A stretch of 64,000 bases of DNA from Haloarchaeobius litoreus (GTDB lineage: Archaea > Halobacteriota > Halobacteria > Halobacteriales > Natrialbaceae). Numbering within the stretch: the first letter of the stretch is position 1; each line of letters begins with the position of its first letter. This document shows positions 20,046 to 29,106 of the stretch, piece after piece. Location: the NCBI RefSeq assembly GCF_024495425.1, contig NZ_JANHJR010000001.1:186001-250000 (forward strand), given 5' to 3'. The notes under the pieces were generated by a model, which saw nothing but the letters and a program-made list of their open reading frames with translations, did not search any database and was not told the DNA's origin. Both the position numbers and the translations under genes were made by a program.

Positions 20046-20246
20046 ATGAGCGAACGTTCGGCGGCCGGGGGAGAGGCAGTATCGGAGTTCGAACTATCCT
20101 GTGCGACGTGTGGTGGGACGCTGTCACGGACGGCGGTCTCGGGCGACACCCTCGGCGTCGCCGTCGAACGGGAGGTCGTGCTTGCGGAGTGTGTCGACTG
20201 CGGCGAGCGGTACTTCCCGCGGGAGACGCTGGACGAGCTGACCTAG
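20046..20246 (+). CDS. Small zinc-ribbon protein (66 aa)
   Basis: A 66-aa protein with two Cys pairs (CATCGG and CVDCGERYFP) that would bind one zinc, similar to the CPxCG-type small zinc-finger proteins common in haloarchaea. A TATA-like GATTTAAG near 19997 lies about 30 nt before an in-frame GTG at 20031, so a leaderless start five codons earlier is possible; I use the ATG at 20046. Its stop overlaps that of the convergent DUF63 gene at a CTAG tetramer. It follows the YcaO gene by 84 bp. Confidence 0.8.
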   Translation: MSERSAAGGEAVSEFELSCATCGGTLSRTAVSGDTLGVAVEREVVLAECVDCGERYFPRETLDELT

Positions 20247-21367
20247 ACGTACAGCGTCGCGCGGACCATGTCACGGGTGCCGGGGCCGAGGCCGACGGCG
20301 ACGATTGCGACGAGCAGCATCACGGTGAAGCGTGGGCTGTCGTCGAACACCGTCTCGTCGAACACCCAGAGCACGAACGTGGCGGCGACCATCTTCACGA
20401 CGAGGAACGGGAACGCGTCGAGGTAGGCGGGCAGGTACTGGCCGGCCACGTCGACGATGAACCGGTTGACCGGGTGCTTGCCCTGCAGGTTCGCCTGGCC
20501 GGTGAGCGCCGGCATCAGGTTCAGACCGACGAAGTTCGCGACGCCGTCGATGGCGTGGGCCCAGAGCACGACCAGACCCATGAAGCCGGTGCCCGCGTTG
20601 ATGCTCGGTTTGAGCGTCTCGATGCCGTACCAGACCCCGCCCGCGACGACCGTCGCCCCGACGAGCACGACGACGGTCACCTGCGGGTAGAAGGAGACGT
20701 ACGGCTGGGTAGCAGCGGCCCAGCCCAGGTAGACGAGGCTCGCGGCGAGGATGCCCGAGCCGATAGCGAACAGCGGGTACTCGAACTCCCTGTCGACGAC
20801 GTTCTCGGCGAGAGAGACCGCGAGGACGACCGCCGCCAGCGCGACGAAGAAGACGGTGAAGTAGATGACCGGGCTGATGAGGAAGCTGTTCAGCGGGTAG
20901 TCGAAGATCGGTGAGTGGCCTGCCGCGAGACGGGCCTTGTCGTTCACGTCCTCGACGACCCGGAGGGTCCCGCCGAAGAACATGAACGGGAACAGCCCGT
21001 AGAACAGCGCCCGGTAGCGCTGGATGCGCAGGCGCTTGACCAGCAGGCCGACGCCGACGAGCATCAGCAGGAGGATGAGGGCGTACCCGATCTCGCTCAC
21101 GACGGTGTAGCCGGGTTCGGCCACCGGCCCGAGGCCCGCGGGGACCGACCCACAGCTCTGGGGCTGGACCTGTGCGCCGTCGGCCCAGGCCACGCAGTTC
21201 CAGTTGTGTGCGTCGGCGTACACCGGCCCCCAGAAGTACTGCCAGACGAAGTTCGCGTACACCGTACGCGGGAACAGCACCGACCCGAGGCCGAACACGG
21301 CCGTCAGCAGGCCGACCGCGCCGACCCACGCCCGTTCGATGCCGATGCGGTCGATGAAGTCGCTCAT
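20243..21367 (-). CDS. DUF63 family membrane protein
   Basis: A 374-aa integral membrane protein with about nine or ten helices. The N-terminal FVWQYFWGPVYADAHNW region, the PFMFFGGTLRVVEDVND loop, the SPVIYFTVF helix and the AHAIDGVANFVG segment are characteristic of the archaeal DUF63 family, whose function is unknown. The ATG at 21367 (MSDFIDRIGIERAW) is preferred to the upstream basic extension. It is convergent with the zinc-ribbon gene. Confidence 0.88.
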   Translation of the reverse strand: MSDFIDRIGIERAWVGAVGLLTAVFGLGSVLFPRTVYANFVWQYFWGPVYADAHNWNCVAWADGAQVQPQSCGSVPAGLGPVAEPGYTVVSEIGYALILLLMLVGVGLLVKRLRIQRYRALFYGLFPFMFFGGTLRVVEDVNDKARLAAGHSPIFDYPLNSFLISPVIYFTVFFVALAAVVLAVSLAENVVDREFEYPLFAIGSGILAASLVYLGWAAATQPYVSFYPQVTVVVLVGATVVAGGVWYGIETLKPSINAGTGFMGLVVLWAHAIDGVANFVGLNLMPALTGQANLQGKHPVNRFIVDVAGQYLPAYLDAFPFLVVKMVAATFVLWVFDETVFDDSPRFTVMLLVAIVAVGLGPGTRDMVRATLYV

Positions 21368-21442
21368 ACACCGACGGGCGGACGGACGGGCCATTACCCT
21401 TCTGGTCTCCCGTCGCGCGGTCACTCCGCGGTAACCGGACCG

Positions 21443-21901
21443 CTACTCCGCAGCGATGGGCAGCTCCTCCGACTCGTGGGGCGTCCCGAGGATGACCATC
21501 GTCTGCGAGCGCGCGAAGCCGTCCATCTGGGCGATGCGGTCGAACATCAGCTCCCGCAGCGCGTCGGCGTCCTCGGCGTACACGCGGGCCATCACGTCCC
21601 ACTCGCCCGTCGTCAGGTGGACCTCCTGCACACCCTCTATCTCCTGCAGCCGCTCCAGTGTGTCCTGCTCGCGGCCCTGTTCGACGCGGAGCCCGACGAT
21701 GGCGGAGATGCCGAGGTCGATGGCCTTCGGGTCGAGCTTCGCGTGGTAGCCCTGGATGACGCCGGCGTCCTCCAGTCGGCCGACGCGGTCGTGGACCGTC
21801 GCGCTCGACATGTCGATGCGACGGGCGATCTCGCTGAACGTCGTCCGGGCGTTCTCCTGGAGGATGCGGAGGATCTGTCTGTCCGTCTCGTCGAGTTCCA
21901 T
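21443..21901 (-). CDS. Lrp/AsnC family transcriptional regulator
   Basis: A 152-aa Lrp protein. The N-terminal HTH_AsnC runs MELDETDRQILRILQENARTTFSEIARRIDMSSATVHDRVGRLEDAGVIQGYHA in pattern, and a RAM effector domain follows (about 65-140, IVGLRVEQGRE...VHLTTGEWDVMARVYAED). Proteins of this type sense amino acids and control their metabolism. The gene stands alone, divergent from the small zinc-ribbon gene at 21988. Confidence 0.93.
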   Translation of the reverse strand: MELDETDRQILRILQENARTTFSEIARRIDMSSATVHDRVGRLEDAGVIQGYHAKLDPKAIDLGISAIVGLRVEQGREQDTLERLQEIEGVQEVHLTTGEWDVMARVYAEDADALRELMFDRIAQMDGFARSQTMVILGTPHESEELPIAAE

Positions 21902-21987
21902 ACCCCGTGGTACCGCCGACAGGGGAAAAAACGCGACCCTCCCGACCGGAGTTTTATCAGCTACCGTGGTGTACGTTCACGTTGGGC

Positions 21988-22155
21988 ATGGAGCTCATAG
22001 ATTCGGTCAGAGGCCTGTTCAGTACCGACGAACGAACGTTCCAGTACGTCTGTGACCGGTGCGAGACGGAGTTCGAGTCCACCAAGTCGGACATGTCGTC
22101 CGTGGCGTGTCCCGACTGCCGGTCGACGAAGATACGGGCAGTCTCGCCTGCGTGA
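21988..22155 (+). CDS. Small zinc-ribbon protein (55 aa)
   Basis: A 55-aa protein whose second half is a zinc ribbon (VCDRCETEFES...VACPDCRSTKI). The ATG at 21988 is preferred to the upstream extension, because a TTTTATC TATA-like box at 21951-21957 lies about 33 nt before it, a leaderless arrangement. It is similar in kind to the one at 20046, but the two are not close copies. Function is unknown; small proteins of this kind may bind RNA or regulatory partners. Confidence 0.78.
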   Translation: MELIDSVRGLFSTDERTFQYVCDRCETEFESTKSDMSSVACPDCRSTKIRAVSPA

Positions 22156-22201
22156 GCCGTCCGGGCACGCTCACGCGCCGGACAGCCTCGCTACCGATGC
22201 C

Positions 22202-23008
22202 CTACCCCTGCCGCACGTCCTCGACAGCCTGTGCAGCGGCCAGCGCCTCCTCGTGGACCGCGCCGTTCGAGGCCACCAGCCCGATGCTGTCGTGCCGCCA
22301 GCGCTCGCCGTCGAGGTCGGTCACCGTGCCGCCGGCCTGCCGGACCATGTGGACGCCGGCGACGGTGTCCCACGGGTTCGCGTCGACGTTGGTGATGGTC
22401 GCCTCCAGCCCGCCCGAGGCGACCATCCCGAGCGCGGCCTGGGCGCAGCCGACCCGGCGCATGTCGCCGAACCGTTCGACGATCTCTCGGCAGGCCGTCG
22501 CGTACTCTTCGCGGCGACCGCGTGGCCACCAGATTGTCGGGCAGGCGACCGCACGCTCCGGGTCGCTCGTCTCGCTGACCGCGAGCTCGTCGCCGTTCAG
22601 CGCCACGCTCGCGTCGTCGGCCGTGTAGACGTCGTCCAGTGCGGGCAGGACGTTCGCCGCGGCGACGGGTTCGCCGTCGACGACCGCCGCGACGCTCGTG
22701 GCCCACACCGAGAAGCCGCGGACGTAGTTGTTCGTCCCGTCGATGGGGTCGATGATCCACGCCGGCCCCGAATCCGGTACCTCCTTCAGCTCGTCGTCCT
22801 CCTCGCCGACGATGGCGTCCTCGGGGAACTCGTCACGGATGGTCGAGACGACCTCGCGCTGGGCGTCACGGTCCGCCTGGGTCACCACGTCCGTCTTCCC
22901 GTCCTTCTCCTCTACCGCGATGTCGGTCCGGAAGCCCGCCTCGGCGACGGCCGCCCCGGAGCGTGCGGCACGCTCGACGAGCCGGGCGCGCGCTGCGTAG
23001 TCGGTCAT
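22202..23008 (-). CDS. Inositol monophosphatase-family phosphatase
   Basis: A 268-aa protein. It has the metal-binding motifs of the IMPase/FBPase/PAPase superfamily: VGEEDDE near 65, WIIDPIDGTNNYVRG near 85 and ANPWDTVAGVHMVRQAGG near 215. In archaea these enzymes act on inositol-1-phosphate, fructose-1,6-bisphosphate or PAP; the substrate is not fixed by sequence alone. The start at 23008 fits the family; the longer frame adds a Cys- and Pro-rich tail without similarity. Confidence 0.9.
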   Translation of the reverse strand: MTDYAARARLVERAARSGAAVAEAGFRTDIAVEEKDGKTDVVTQADRDAQREVVSTIRDEFPEDAIVGEEDDELKEVPDSGPAWIIDPIDGTNNYVRGFSVWATSVAAVVDGEPVAAANVLPALDDVYTADDASVALNGDELAVSETSDPERAVACPTIWWPRGRREEYATACREIVERFGDMRRVGCAQAALGMVASGGLEATITNVDANPWDTVAGVHMVRQAGGTVTDLDGERWRHDSIGLVASNGAVHEEALAAAQAVEDVRQG

Positions 23009-23126
23009 GCACTCACTCGGGAGAGCCGCGCAAAAAGGCCCTCCGGTTTCAGGTCTGTGACACCTGCACGGCGGCACGCTCGCCCGAACCGACGCCGATT
23101 TGCCGGCGGACGTACACGAGCCGGGT

Positions 23127-23384
23127 ATGAACAGGCTCGCGAAGCGACTCTACAACATCGCACCGGACCCCGTGACGCTCACACTCGCCGACGGCTCTTC
23201 GGTCCACCTCTCGATGCACCACGCCGAGTTCTTCCAGGACGACCTCGAGGCCGAGGGCGAGACCGACGACGGCACCACCTACCGCATCGTCGACGGTGAC
23301 GACGACGAGACCCTGCTGGCCGCCCGCGAGACCGACGACGGCTGGGACGTGGTCGGCGACGTGACCGGCGTCGAGGCGGCCTGA
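23127..23384 (+). CDS. Conserved hypothetical protein, 85 aa
   Basis: An 85-aa acidic, beta-rich protein starting MNRLAKRLYNIAPDPVTLTLADGSSVHL. It contains repeated short strands with acidic turns (VDGDDDETLLAARETDDGWDVVGDV) and no Cys or membrane segment. I do not assign a family. The acidic composition and clean start suggest a real haloarchaeal gene. It is convergent with the gene ending at 23398. Confidence 0.7.
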   Translation: MNRLAKRLYNIAPDPVTLTLADGSSVHLSMHHAEFFQDDLEAEGETDDGTTYRIVDGDDDETLLAARETDDGWDVVGDVTGVEAA

Positions 23385-23397
23385 CCCGACCGTCGAG

Positions 23398-23793
23398 CTA
23401 CCGAATCAGCGCCAGCAGCTCCCGTGCGTCCTCGAGTTTCTTCTGCCGGAGCTCCTCCTCGATGTCGGGCGTGTCCAGCCCCTCGAGTGCGGTGAGTGCC
23501 CGGTCCAGCCCGTGGATGCTTCGGACGAGTTTCTTGCCCTCCGTCTCGGTGATGTCCCCGTCCTCCAGCCGCTGCTTTCGCTGGAGCCGCTCCCGCCGGA
23601 GCTGGCTCTCCACTTCCTCGATGCGCTCGCGCTCGCTCTCGGGGATGGTGTCGAGACGTTTGCAGTCGAAGACGAACTCGCGCACGTCGACGGTCGTCCC
23701 CTGCACGGTCAGTTCGTCGGGCAGGTCCTTCCCGACCGTTCCCGACGGGCGACGCACCTCGTGGAGGAGCTCACGGCGTGTCTCGTCGTCCAT
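23398..23793 (-). CDS. DUF5788-like hypothetical protein, 131 aa
   Basis: A 131-aa soluble protein. The first part, HEVRRPSGTVGKDLPDELTVQG, predicts a short beta unit; residues 50-131 are a long charged helix pair (ESERERIEEVESQLRRERLQRKQRLEDGDITETEG...). The pattern resembles the haloarchaeal family DUF5788; the assignment is from memory. The start at 23793 is chosen because the upstream extension is basic and unlike the rest. Function is unknown. Confidence 0.7.
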   Translation of the reverse strand: MDDETRRELLHEVRRPSGTVGKDLPDELTVQGTTVDVREFVFDCKRLDTIPESERERIEEVESQLRRERLQRKQRLEDGDITETEGKKLVRSIHGLDRALTALEGLDTPDIEEELRQKKLEDARELLALIR

Positions 23794-23951
23794 GTTCGAC
23801 ACTTCCGCGACGCCCGTGAAATGTGTTCTGCGTGAACCGTTCTCGTCCGGGGACGGCCCGGCCGCTGGCCGGTCTGTCTTCGTGAGTGGTTTTGCGAGGG
23901 CAAGACGCTCCGTCTTGCCGCATTCGGCCGCGGACGTCGTCCGCGGCGTCA

Positions 23952-24035
23952 TGCGAGGGAAGGGATTTGAACCCTCGGACCTCTACAGGAGCGGATCTTG
24001 AGTCCGCCGCCGTTTCCAGGCTTGGCTACCCTCGC
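23952..24035 (-). tRNA. tRNA-Leu (CAA)
   Basis: Read on the minus strand: acceptor GCGAGGG/CCCTCGC with discriminator A, a D-arm with a GG-containing loop, anticodon stem GCGGA/TCCGC around loop CTCAAGA (anticodon CAA, reads UUG), a long variable arm TCCTGTAGAGGTCC as in class II tRNAs, and a T-arm with loop TTCAAAT. CCA is not encoded and no intron is present. A GTTTTACC element about 30 nt upstream may be its promoter. Confidence 0.95.
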
Positions 24036-24225
24036 ACGTGTCCCAGTCTCGGCGTGGTGGCTGGTAAAACGTTGCGAACCGGCACGAACTACCGGCCGTC
24101 GCCAGAGTCCGCGCCCCCTGACCACCGCCCTTCAGATTGGCCACCCGACACGTTCCCGAGGAGACGTCTTGCGATTCCGACTCGAGACCGAAGGAGTATG
24201 CCGGGGGAGACCGTACGAAGAACTG

Positions 24226-24720
24226 ATGGACGAACACACGCTGGACACCGGGGTCGCACCGCCCGCGACGGGCGACCCGGCGGGCTGGCGTGCCGACAGA
24301 CCGGAGTCCAACGGCTGGGAGCACGGAACGCTCCGGCGCGCGGTCATCCACGGCGTGCGCCTCTACAACAGCGGCGAGTACCACGAGAGCCACGACTGCT
24401 TCGAGGACGAGTGGTACAACTACGGCCGCGGCTCCATCGAGTCGAAGTTCCTCCACGGGATGGTGCAGGTGGCCGCCGGCGCGTACAAGCACTTCGACTT
24501 CGAGGACGACGGCGGGATGCGGAGCCTGTTCCGGACCGCGCTCCAGTACTTCCAGGGCGTCCCGCCGGACTACTACGGCGTCGACGTGCTCGACGTTCGG
24601 ACGACGCTCACGAACGCGCTGGAGGACCCGACGGTGCTGCACGGCTGGCAGATCGAACTCGACGGCGGGTTCCCGACCGCGGGCGAACAGGACTTCGAGT
24701 ACGCCGAGCGGCTGGAGTGA
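24226..24720 (+). CDS. DUF309 domain protein
   Basis: A 164-aa protein. The helical core [26 protein letters not shown] followed by [17 protein letters not shown] matches DUF309, a small helical family in which an (F/Y)xxGxxxExHExxE-like motif is conserved. Function is unknown. I took the ATG at 24226 (MDEHTLDTG); the frame is open further upstream through the tRNA-Leu region, which cannot be coding. Confidence 0.82.
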   Translation: MDEHTLDTGVAPPATGDPAGWRADRPESNGWEHGTLRRAVIHGVRLYNSGEYHESHDCFEDEWYNYGRGSIESKFLHGMVQVAAGAYKHFDFEDDGGMRSLFRTALQYFQGVPPDYYGVDVLDVRTTLTNALEDPTVLHGWQIELDGGFPTAGEQDFEYAERLE

Positions 24721-24752
24721 GTCGGGGCAATGTGTGTTGGGACGGTACCTGA

Positions 24753-25064
24753 TTAGAGAAACGGAATCAGTGAGCGGAATCTAGAAAAGATGCTGGAGTC
24801 ACTCGCGGTATCGTCGGACGCTTCGGAATCGTCGCGGGCGATGCTGCCATCAAGGTTCACGTCCGGCGAACCGTCCCCTCCTTCCATACTCGATACGGTG
24901 CGTGCCGAATCATCGGGATCGATTGGAGAGGGTGACTCGACACCTGTCGACTCTCTGGCTGTCTGCTCTGCGGTCATCGGCTGGAAGTTGCTGTTAGCAC
25001 AATTCCTGCATTCGACCGGGTTTTGGGCGTGTATCGTTCCGCAACGTTTACATTTCCAGTTCAT
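24753..25064 (-). CDS. Zinc-ribbon protein with acidic tail, 103 aa
   Basis: Residues 1-25 form a rubredoxin-like zinc ribbon (MNWKCKRCGTIHAQNPVECRNC). It is followed by a disordered Ser/Asp-rich tail and a short basic hydrophobic end (SIFSRFRSLIPFL) that could associate with a membrane or partner. Function is unknown. Codon use is somewhat less GC-rich than that of its neighbours, and the adjoining spacer (25065-25332) is also AT-richer, which may indicate a more recently acquired piece. Confidence 0.75.
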   Translation of the reverse strand: MNWKCKRCGTIHAQNPVECRNCANSNFQPMTAEQTARESTGVESPSPIDPDDSARTVSSMEGGDGSPDVNLDGSIARDDSEASDDTASDSSIFSRFRSLIPFL

Positions 25065-25332
25065 CGTTCGTCAATCCAGTACCAGCGGTAGAATGGCCTC
25101 TCGTCTGCTCCTACTGGAGATTCGACATGCGTAGTCCAACTCACTGTGCCGTACCTTCATCTCTCAGGTAGAACACGCGGTGCGAATGTAATAATCCCGA
25201 TGGCTCCGGGCTTCAGATACCATCTCTTTTCTCCAGTAACAGAACTGTCTCTCCCTACCCCGGGCAGGTGACAGGTTTCGCGGGGCGAGATGATAAATCG
25301 GGGGTTCGGGAAAGATGGACTGAACCGCGTAC

Positions 25333-26265
25333 TCAGGCCGTCGTCGACTCCTCTTCCCCGTCATCGTCCGCCCGCTCGCGGCTGACGACCCAGATGCCGA
25401 GCGCCATCAGCGCGCCGCCGACGGCGAAGCCGGGACCGAGCGTCTCGCCGAGCAGGGCCGCGCCGAGGGCCGCGCCGACGACCGGCTGGGCGAAGAAGAA
25501 CACCGAGATGGTCCCGGCCGGCACGTACTCCAGGCCCTTGTACCAGAGGTACCAGGCGGTCGCGGTCGCGCCGACGCCGAGGTAGAGCACGGCGAGAACG
25601 GACGTGGTGTCGGTCGGGAGCGACGCCAGCCCACCGGGCGTGCCGGCGAGTTCGACCGCCGACAGCGCGCCGAGCATCGGCACCGAGGCGACGGTGGCGT
25701 ACGTCGCGGCCGCGAGTGCGGAGTACCGCCGGACGACGCGGACGCCCTGGACCGTGTAGGCAGCCCAGGCGACGCTCGCGGCGAGCAGGAGGACGACGCC
25801 GAACAGACTGCCCGAGCCGACCGCCGCGAGGTCGTACTGGCCGGCGACGACGGCCACCGTCCCGGCGAGGGCGATGGCGATGCCGGCGGTCTTCGCGGGC
25901 GTGACCCGCTCCCCGAGGACGACGGCACCGAGGAAGACGGTCGCGACGGGCGTCAGCACGGTCAGCAACGACGCCTCGCTCGCGGTGGTCAGCTCCGTCC
26001 CGACGAACTGCGTGGCGTTGGTGAGGGTGACCCAGGCACCGAGCGCGACGAACGTCGGCCAGTCGGCACGGTCGACCGTCGACCGACCGTCCCCCAGCCC
26101 GAGCACCGCGAGGAGGACGGCCGCCCCGACGGCCACCCGCAGGAAGCCGAGCGTGAGCGGCGGGATGCTGCCGAAGCTCCACTTGCTGACGACGTACATC
26201 CCGCCCCACAGCGCGGCCGCTGCGAGCGGGGCGAGCGCGAAGACGTAGCGTCTGATGTCGGTCAC
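25333..26265 (-). CDS. DMT-superfamily (EamA) transporter
   Basis: A 310-aa protein with ten membrane helices and two EamA repeats, about residues 10-140 (ALWGGMYVVSKWSF...) and 150-290 (AASVAWAAYTVQGVRV...WYLWYKGLEYVPAG). It is probably a metabolite or amino-acid exporter; the substrate cannot be told. It ends in an acidic cytoplasmic tail. It is on the same strand as the liv operon and lies 56 bp downstream of livF, so read-through is possible. Confidence 0.9.
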   Translation of the reverse strand: MTDIRRYVFALAPLAAAALWGGMYVVSKWSFGSIPPLTLGFLRVAVGAAVLLAVLGLGDGRSTVDRADWPTFVALGAWVTLTNATQFVGTELTTASEASLLTVLTPVATVFLGAVVLGERVTPAKTAGIAIALAGTVAVVAGQYDLAAVGSGSLFGVVLLLAASVAWAAYTVQGVRVVRRYSALAAATYATVASVPMLGALSAVELAGTPGGLASLPTDTTSVLAVLYLGVGATATAWYLWYKGLEYVPAGTISVFFFAQPVVGAALGAALLGETLGPGFAVGGALMALGIWVVSRERADDDGEEESTTA

Positions 26266-26321
26266 TGGTTGGGGTGAGACGATGGTGGGACGACGGAAGG
26301 CTGCTGCGGTGCGTGGCCGGG

Positions 26322-27035
26322 CTACGCGCCGAGGTACAGCTTCGAGACCTCCTCGTTGTCGAGCAGGTCATCGGCTGCGTCCTCGAACCGGACGGTGCCC
26401 TGGTCGAGCACGTAGCCGCGGTCGGAGATGCCCAGTCCCTTCTTCGCGTTCTGCTCGACCATGAGGATGGCGGTGTCGAGTTCGTTGACCGCCTGCACGT
26501 GCCCGAACACCTCGTCGGCCGTGTTGGGCGCGAGCCCGGCGGACGGCTCGTCGATGAGGAGCACGTCGGGCTCCATCACGAGCGCCCGTGCGAACGCGAG
26601 CACCTGCCGCTGGCCGCCCGAGAGGGTGCGCGCCTTCGACTTCCGGCGCTCGTCGAGCAGCGGGAACTGGTCGAACAGCTCCTGGATGACCCGGTCCAGT
26701 CCGCTCTCCCGGGCGACCCCGCCCATTCGGAGGTTCTCCTCGATGGTGAGCGAGCTGAACACGTTGTCCGTCTGCGGGACGTAGCCGATACCCTCGCGGA
26801 CGATGTCCTCCGGTGCCATCCCGCCGATCTCGTCCCCGTGGTAGGTCACGGACCCGGTCCACGGCGTCAGCAGGCCGAAGGCGGTCTTCAGCACGGTCGA
26901 CTTGCCGGCCCCGTTCGGGCCGATGAGGCAGACGATCTCGTTCTCGTTCAGGTGCAGCGAGAGGTCGGTGAGCACCTGGACCTCGCCGTAGCCGCTGTCG
27001 ACGTCCGACAGCGCGAGGACGGGCTGGTCGCTCAT
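26322..27035 (-). CDS. livF: Branched-chain amino-acid-type ABC transporter ATPase
   Basis: A 237-aa ABC ATPase with Walker A GPNGAGKST, signature LSGGQRQ, Walker B VLLIDEPSAGLAP and the H-loop region in AILMVEQNAKKGL, of the LivF subclass (short, ending KLYLGA). It overlaps livG by 4 nt (27032-27035), so the two are translationally coupled. It energises import of the liganded substrate with LivG. Confidence 0.93.
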   Translation of the reverse strand: MSDQPVLALSDVDSGYGEVQVLTDLSLHLNENEIVCLIGPNGAGKSTVLKTAFGLLTPWTGSVTYHGDEIGGMAPEDIVREGIGYVPQTDNVFSSLTIEENLRMGGVARESGLDRVIQELFDQFPLLDERRKSKARTLSGGQRQVLAFARALVMEPDVLLIDEPSAGLAPNTADEVFGHVQAVNELDTAILMVEQNAKKGLGISDRGYVLDQGTVRFEDAADDLLDNEEVSKLYLGA

Positions 27036-27850
27036 GTGTCACCTCCGAGGTAGGCGTCGATGACCCGTTCGTCCGTCTGGACGGCGTCCGGCGGGCCCTC
27101 CATCAGCACGCTCCCCTGGTTCAGCACGACGACGGGGTCGGCCAGTTTCATGACGAACTCCATGTCGTGCTCGATGATACAGAACGTGGTTCCCTGCTCG
27201 TTGAGCCGGCGGATCTGCTCGGCGAGGTCGTTCCGGAGCGTCGGGTTGACGCCGGCGACCGGCTCGTCGAGCAGCAGTATCTCGGGGTCCGCGAGCATCG
27301 CCCGGGCGAGCTCGACCAGCTTCATCTGCCCGCCCGAGATGTCGGTCGCGGGCTGGGTCGCGAGGTGGTCGATCTCGAAATCTTCGAGGATGCGCTGGGC
27401 CTCCTCCATGTTGGCCGACTCGGCCTGGGCGACCTCGTCGGGCGCGGTGAACAGCTTCACGAACGACTCGCCGGGCTGTTTCCGTGGCCCGACGAGCATC
27501 GCCTCGCGGACGGTCATCCCCTCCAGCTTGCGCGGGGTCTGGAACGTCCGGATGAGGCCGGCGTCGGCGATCTCGTGGGGCTCCCGGCCGGTGACGTCGA
27601 TGCCGTTGACCTCGACGCGTCCCCCGTCGGGCTCGTAGAAGCCCGAGATGAGGTTGAAGATGGTCGACTTGCCGGCCCCGTTCGGGCCGATGAGCCCGGT
27701 GATGGTGCCGCGCTCGACCGCGAAGCTCGCGTGGTCGGTGGCGACCAGGCCGCCGAAGCGCTTCTGCAGGTCGTCGACGCGGAGGACGATGTCCTCCTTC
27801 TCCATGTCGGCGCCCTCGTGGCGCTCGCGCATGGACGGTGTCTCACTCAT
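27032..27850 (-). CDS. livG: Branched-chain amino-acid-type ABC transporter ATPase
   Basis: A 272-aa ABC ATPase with Walker A GPNGAGKST, signature ISGGQMK, Walker B ILLLDEPVAGVNP and the His-loop CIIEHDMEFV. The insert and the ending (VIDAYLGG) are typical of LivG. The start at 27850 overlaps the end of livM by 8 nt; an internal ATG (MEKEDIVLRVDDLQKRFGG) at 27805 is an alternative start that would remove a charged 15-residue extension. Confidence 0.93.
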   Translation of the reverse strand: MSETPSMRERHEGADMEKEDIVLRVDDLQKRFGGLVATDHASFAVERGTITGLIGPNGAGKSTIFNLISGFYEPDGGRVEVNGIDVTGREPHEIADAGLIRTFQTPRKLEGMTVREAMLVGPRKQPGESFVKLFTAPDEVAQAESANMEEAQRILEDFEIDHLATQPATDISGGQMKLVELARAMLADPEILLLDEPVAGVNPTLRNDLAEQIRRLNEQGTTFCIIEHDMEFVMKLADPVVVLNQGSVLMEGPPDAVQTDERVIDAYLGGDT

Positions 27851-29105
27851 CGGCACCACCCCGTGCCTCGCGGACACCGACGTCCGGACCCTCGGGCACG
27901 TCGTCGACGGTGCCCGGCCAGATGAGTTCGCGCTGTGGCGGGAGCAGCCCCTCCGGCCGGAAGCGCATCAGGAGCACGATGATGACCCCGATGAGCAGCA
28001 GCCGCATCGGGCCGCCGAAGCCGGCGAGCGAGAGGACGACCTCGGTCGCGCCCATGTCGAACGAAAGGGTGACCTGGTTGAGAAAGCGCGTCCCCTCGCG
28101 GATGGCGACGACGACGAAGCCGCCGAACAGCGCGCCGCGGTTCGAGCCGCTGCCGCCGAGGATGACCGCGACCCAGACGTAAAACGTCGTGATGGGGTCC
28201 AGGTCGCCCGGGCTGACGTACAGGTTCAGGTGCGCGTAGAACACGCCTGCCAGCGCCATGACGAGGCTGCCGAGCACGAACGACTGCATCTTGAACGAGT
28301 ACGTGTTCTTGCCGAGCGCGCGGGCGAGGTCCTCGTCGGCCCGGATGGTCCGCAGCACGCGCCCCCACGGCGAGCGATGCACCCGCCGGAGCACGGCGTA
28401 GCTGATGCCGAGGAACACGAACACGAGGGAGACGTTCAACAGCGCGCGCCAGAACGGCGTCCCGAGCACGATCTCCTGGCCGAACGTGAACCCGAAGCCG
28501 AACAGCGGCTCCGCGATAGTGATAGTGCCTCCCGGCACGAGGTCGATGACGGTCTCGGGCATCGACTGCGGGAACGTCGCGAGCACCGGCCAGCCCTCGA
28601 AGAAGCTCGGGATGCCGCGGACGCCGGCGCTGCCGTTCGTCCAGTCCTGCTGGTTCAGCACGACGAGCCTGACGACCTCCGCCAGCCCCAGCGAGGCGAT
28701 GGCGAGGTAGTCCGCACGCAGGCGCAGCGTGGGGATGCCGATGGCCAGCGCGATGACGGCGGCGACGACGAGCGCGACGATCAGACCGACCATGGGGTTG
28801 AACCCACCGGCGATGGGTGAGGAGCTCGCGCTCATCAGCGCGGTGCCGTACGCGCCGATGCCGAAGAACGCGGCGACGCTGAAGTTGATGAGCCCGGTGA
28901 ACCCCCACTGGGAGTTCAGCCCGAGCGACAGCAGCGCGTACATGCTTGCGAGCCCGAGGAGGAACAGGAAGTACGACGGGTTCAGCCCGCCGGTCAGCAG
29001 GCCGAACACGAGGAACAGCGCGAAGCCGACGACGAACAGCGTGACACCCTGCTCGGCGCGGGTCAGGTCGGCGAACTCGTCGGTGGGATTGGCGAGCCAG
29101 CTCAT
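27843..29105 (-). CDS. livM: Branched-chain amino-acid-type ABC transporter permease
   Basis: A 420-aa permease with about ten helices. Family marks include SLGLNSQWGFTGLINFSVAAFFGIGAY and the EAA-like loop region GRVLRTIRADEDLARALGKN, plus GGSGSNRGALFGG. Its C-terminus is a polar tail (WPGTVDDVPEGPDV). It starts 1 bp after the stop of livH. Together with LivH it forms the membrane channel. Confidence 0.93.
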   Translation of the reverse strand: MSWLANPTDEFADLTRAEQGVTLFVVGFALFLVFGLLTGGLNPSYFLFLLGLASMYALLSLGLNSQWGFTGLINFSVAAFFGIGAYGTALMSASSSPIAGGFNPMVGLIVALVVAAVIALAIGIPTLRLRADYLAIASLGLAEVVRLVVLNQQDWTNGSAGVRGIPSFFEGWPVLATFPQSMPETVIDLVPGGTITIAEPLFGFGFTFGQEIVLGTPFWRALLNVSLVFVFLGISYAVLRRVHRSPWGRVLRTIRADEDLARALGKNTYSFKMQSFVLGSLVMALAGVFYAHLNLYVSPGDLDPITTFYVWVAVILGGSGSNRGALFGGFVVVAIREGTRFLNQVTLSFDMGATEVVLSLAGFGGPMRLLLIGVIIVLLMRFRPEGLLPPQRELIWPGTVDDVPEGPDVGVREARGGADE

Positions 29106-29106
29106 G

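Noticed and set aside
24720..25332. AT-richer segment as a possible insertion element
   Set aside because: No terminal inverted repeats, direct repeats or transposase are present; only a small zinc-ribbon gene is found.
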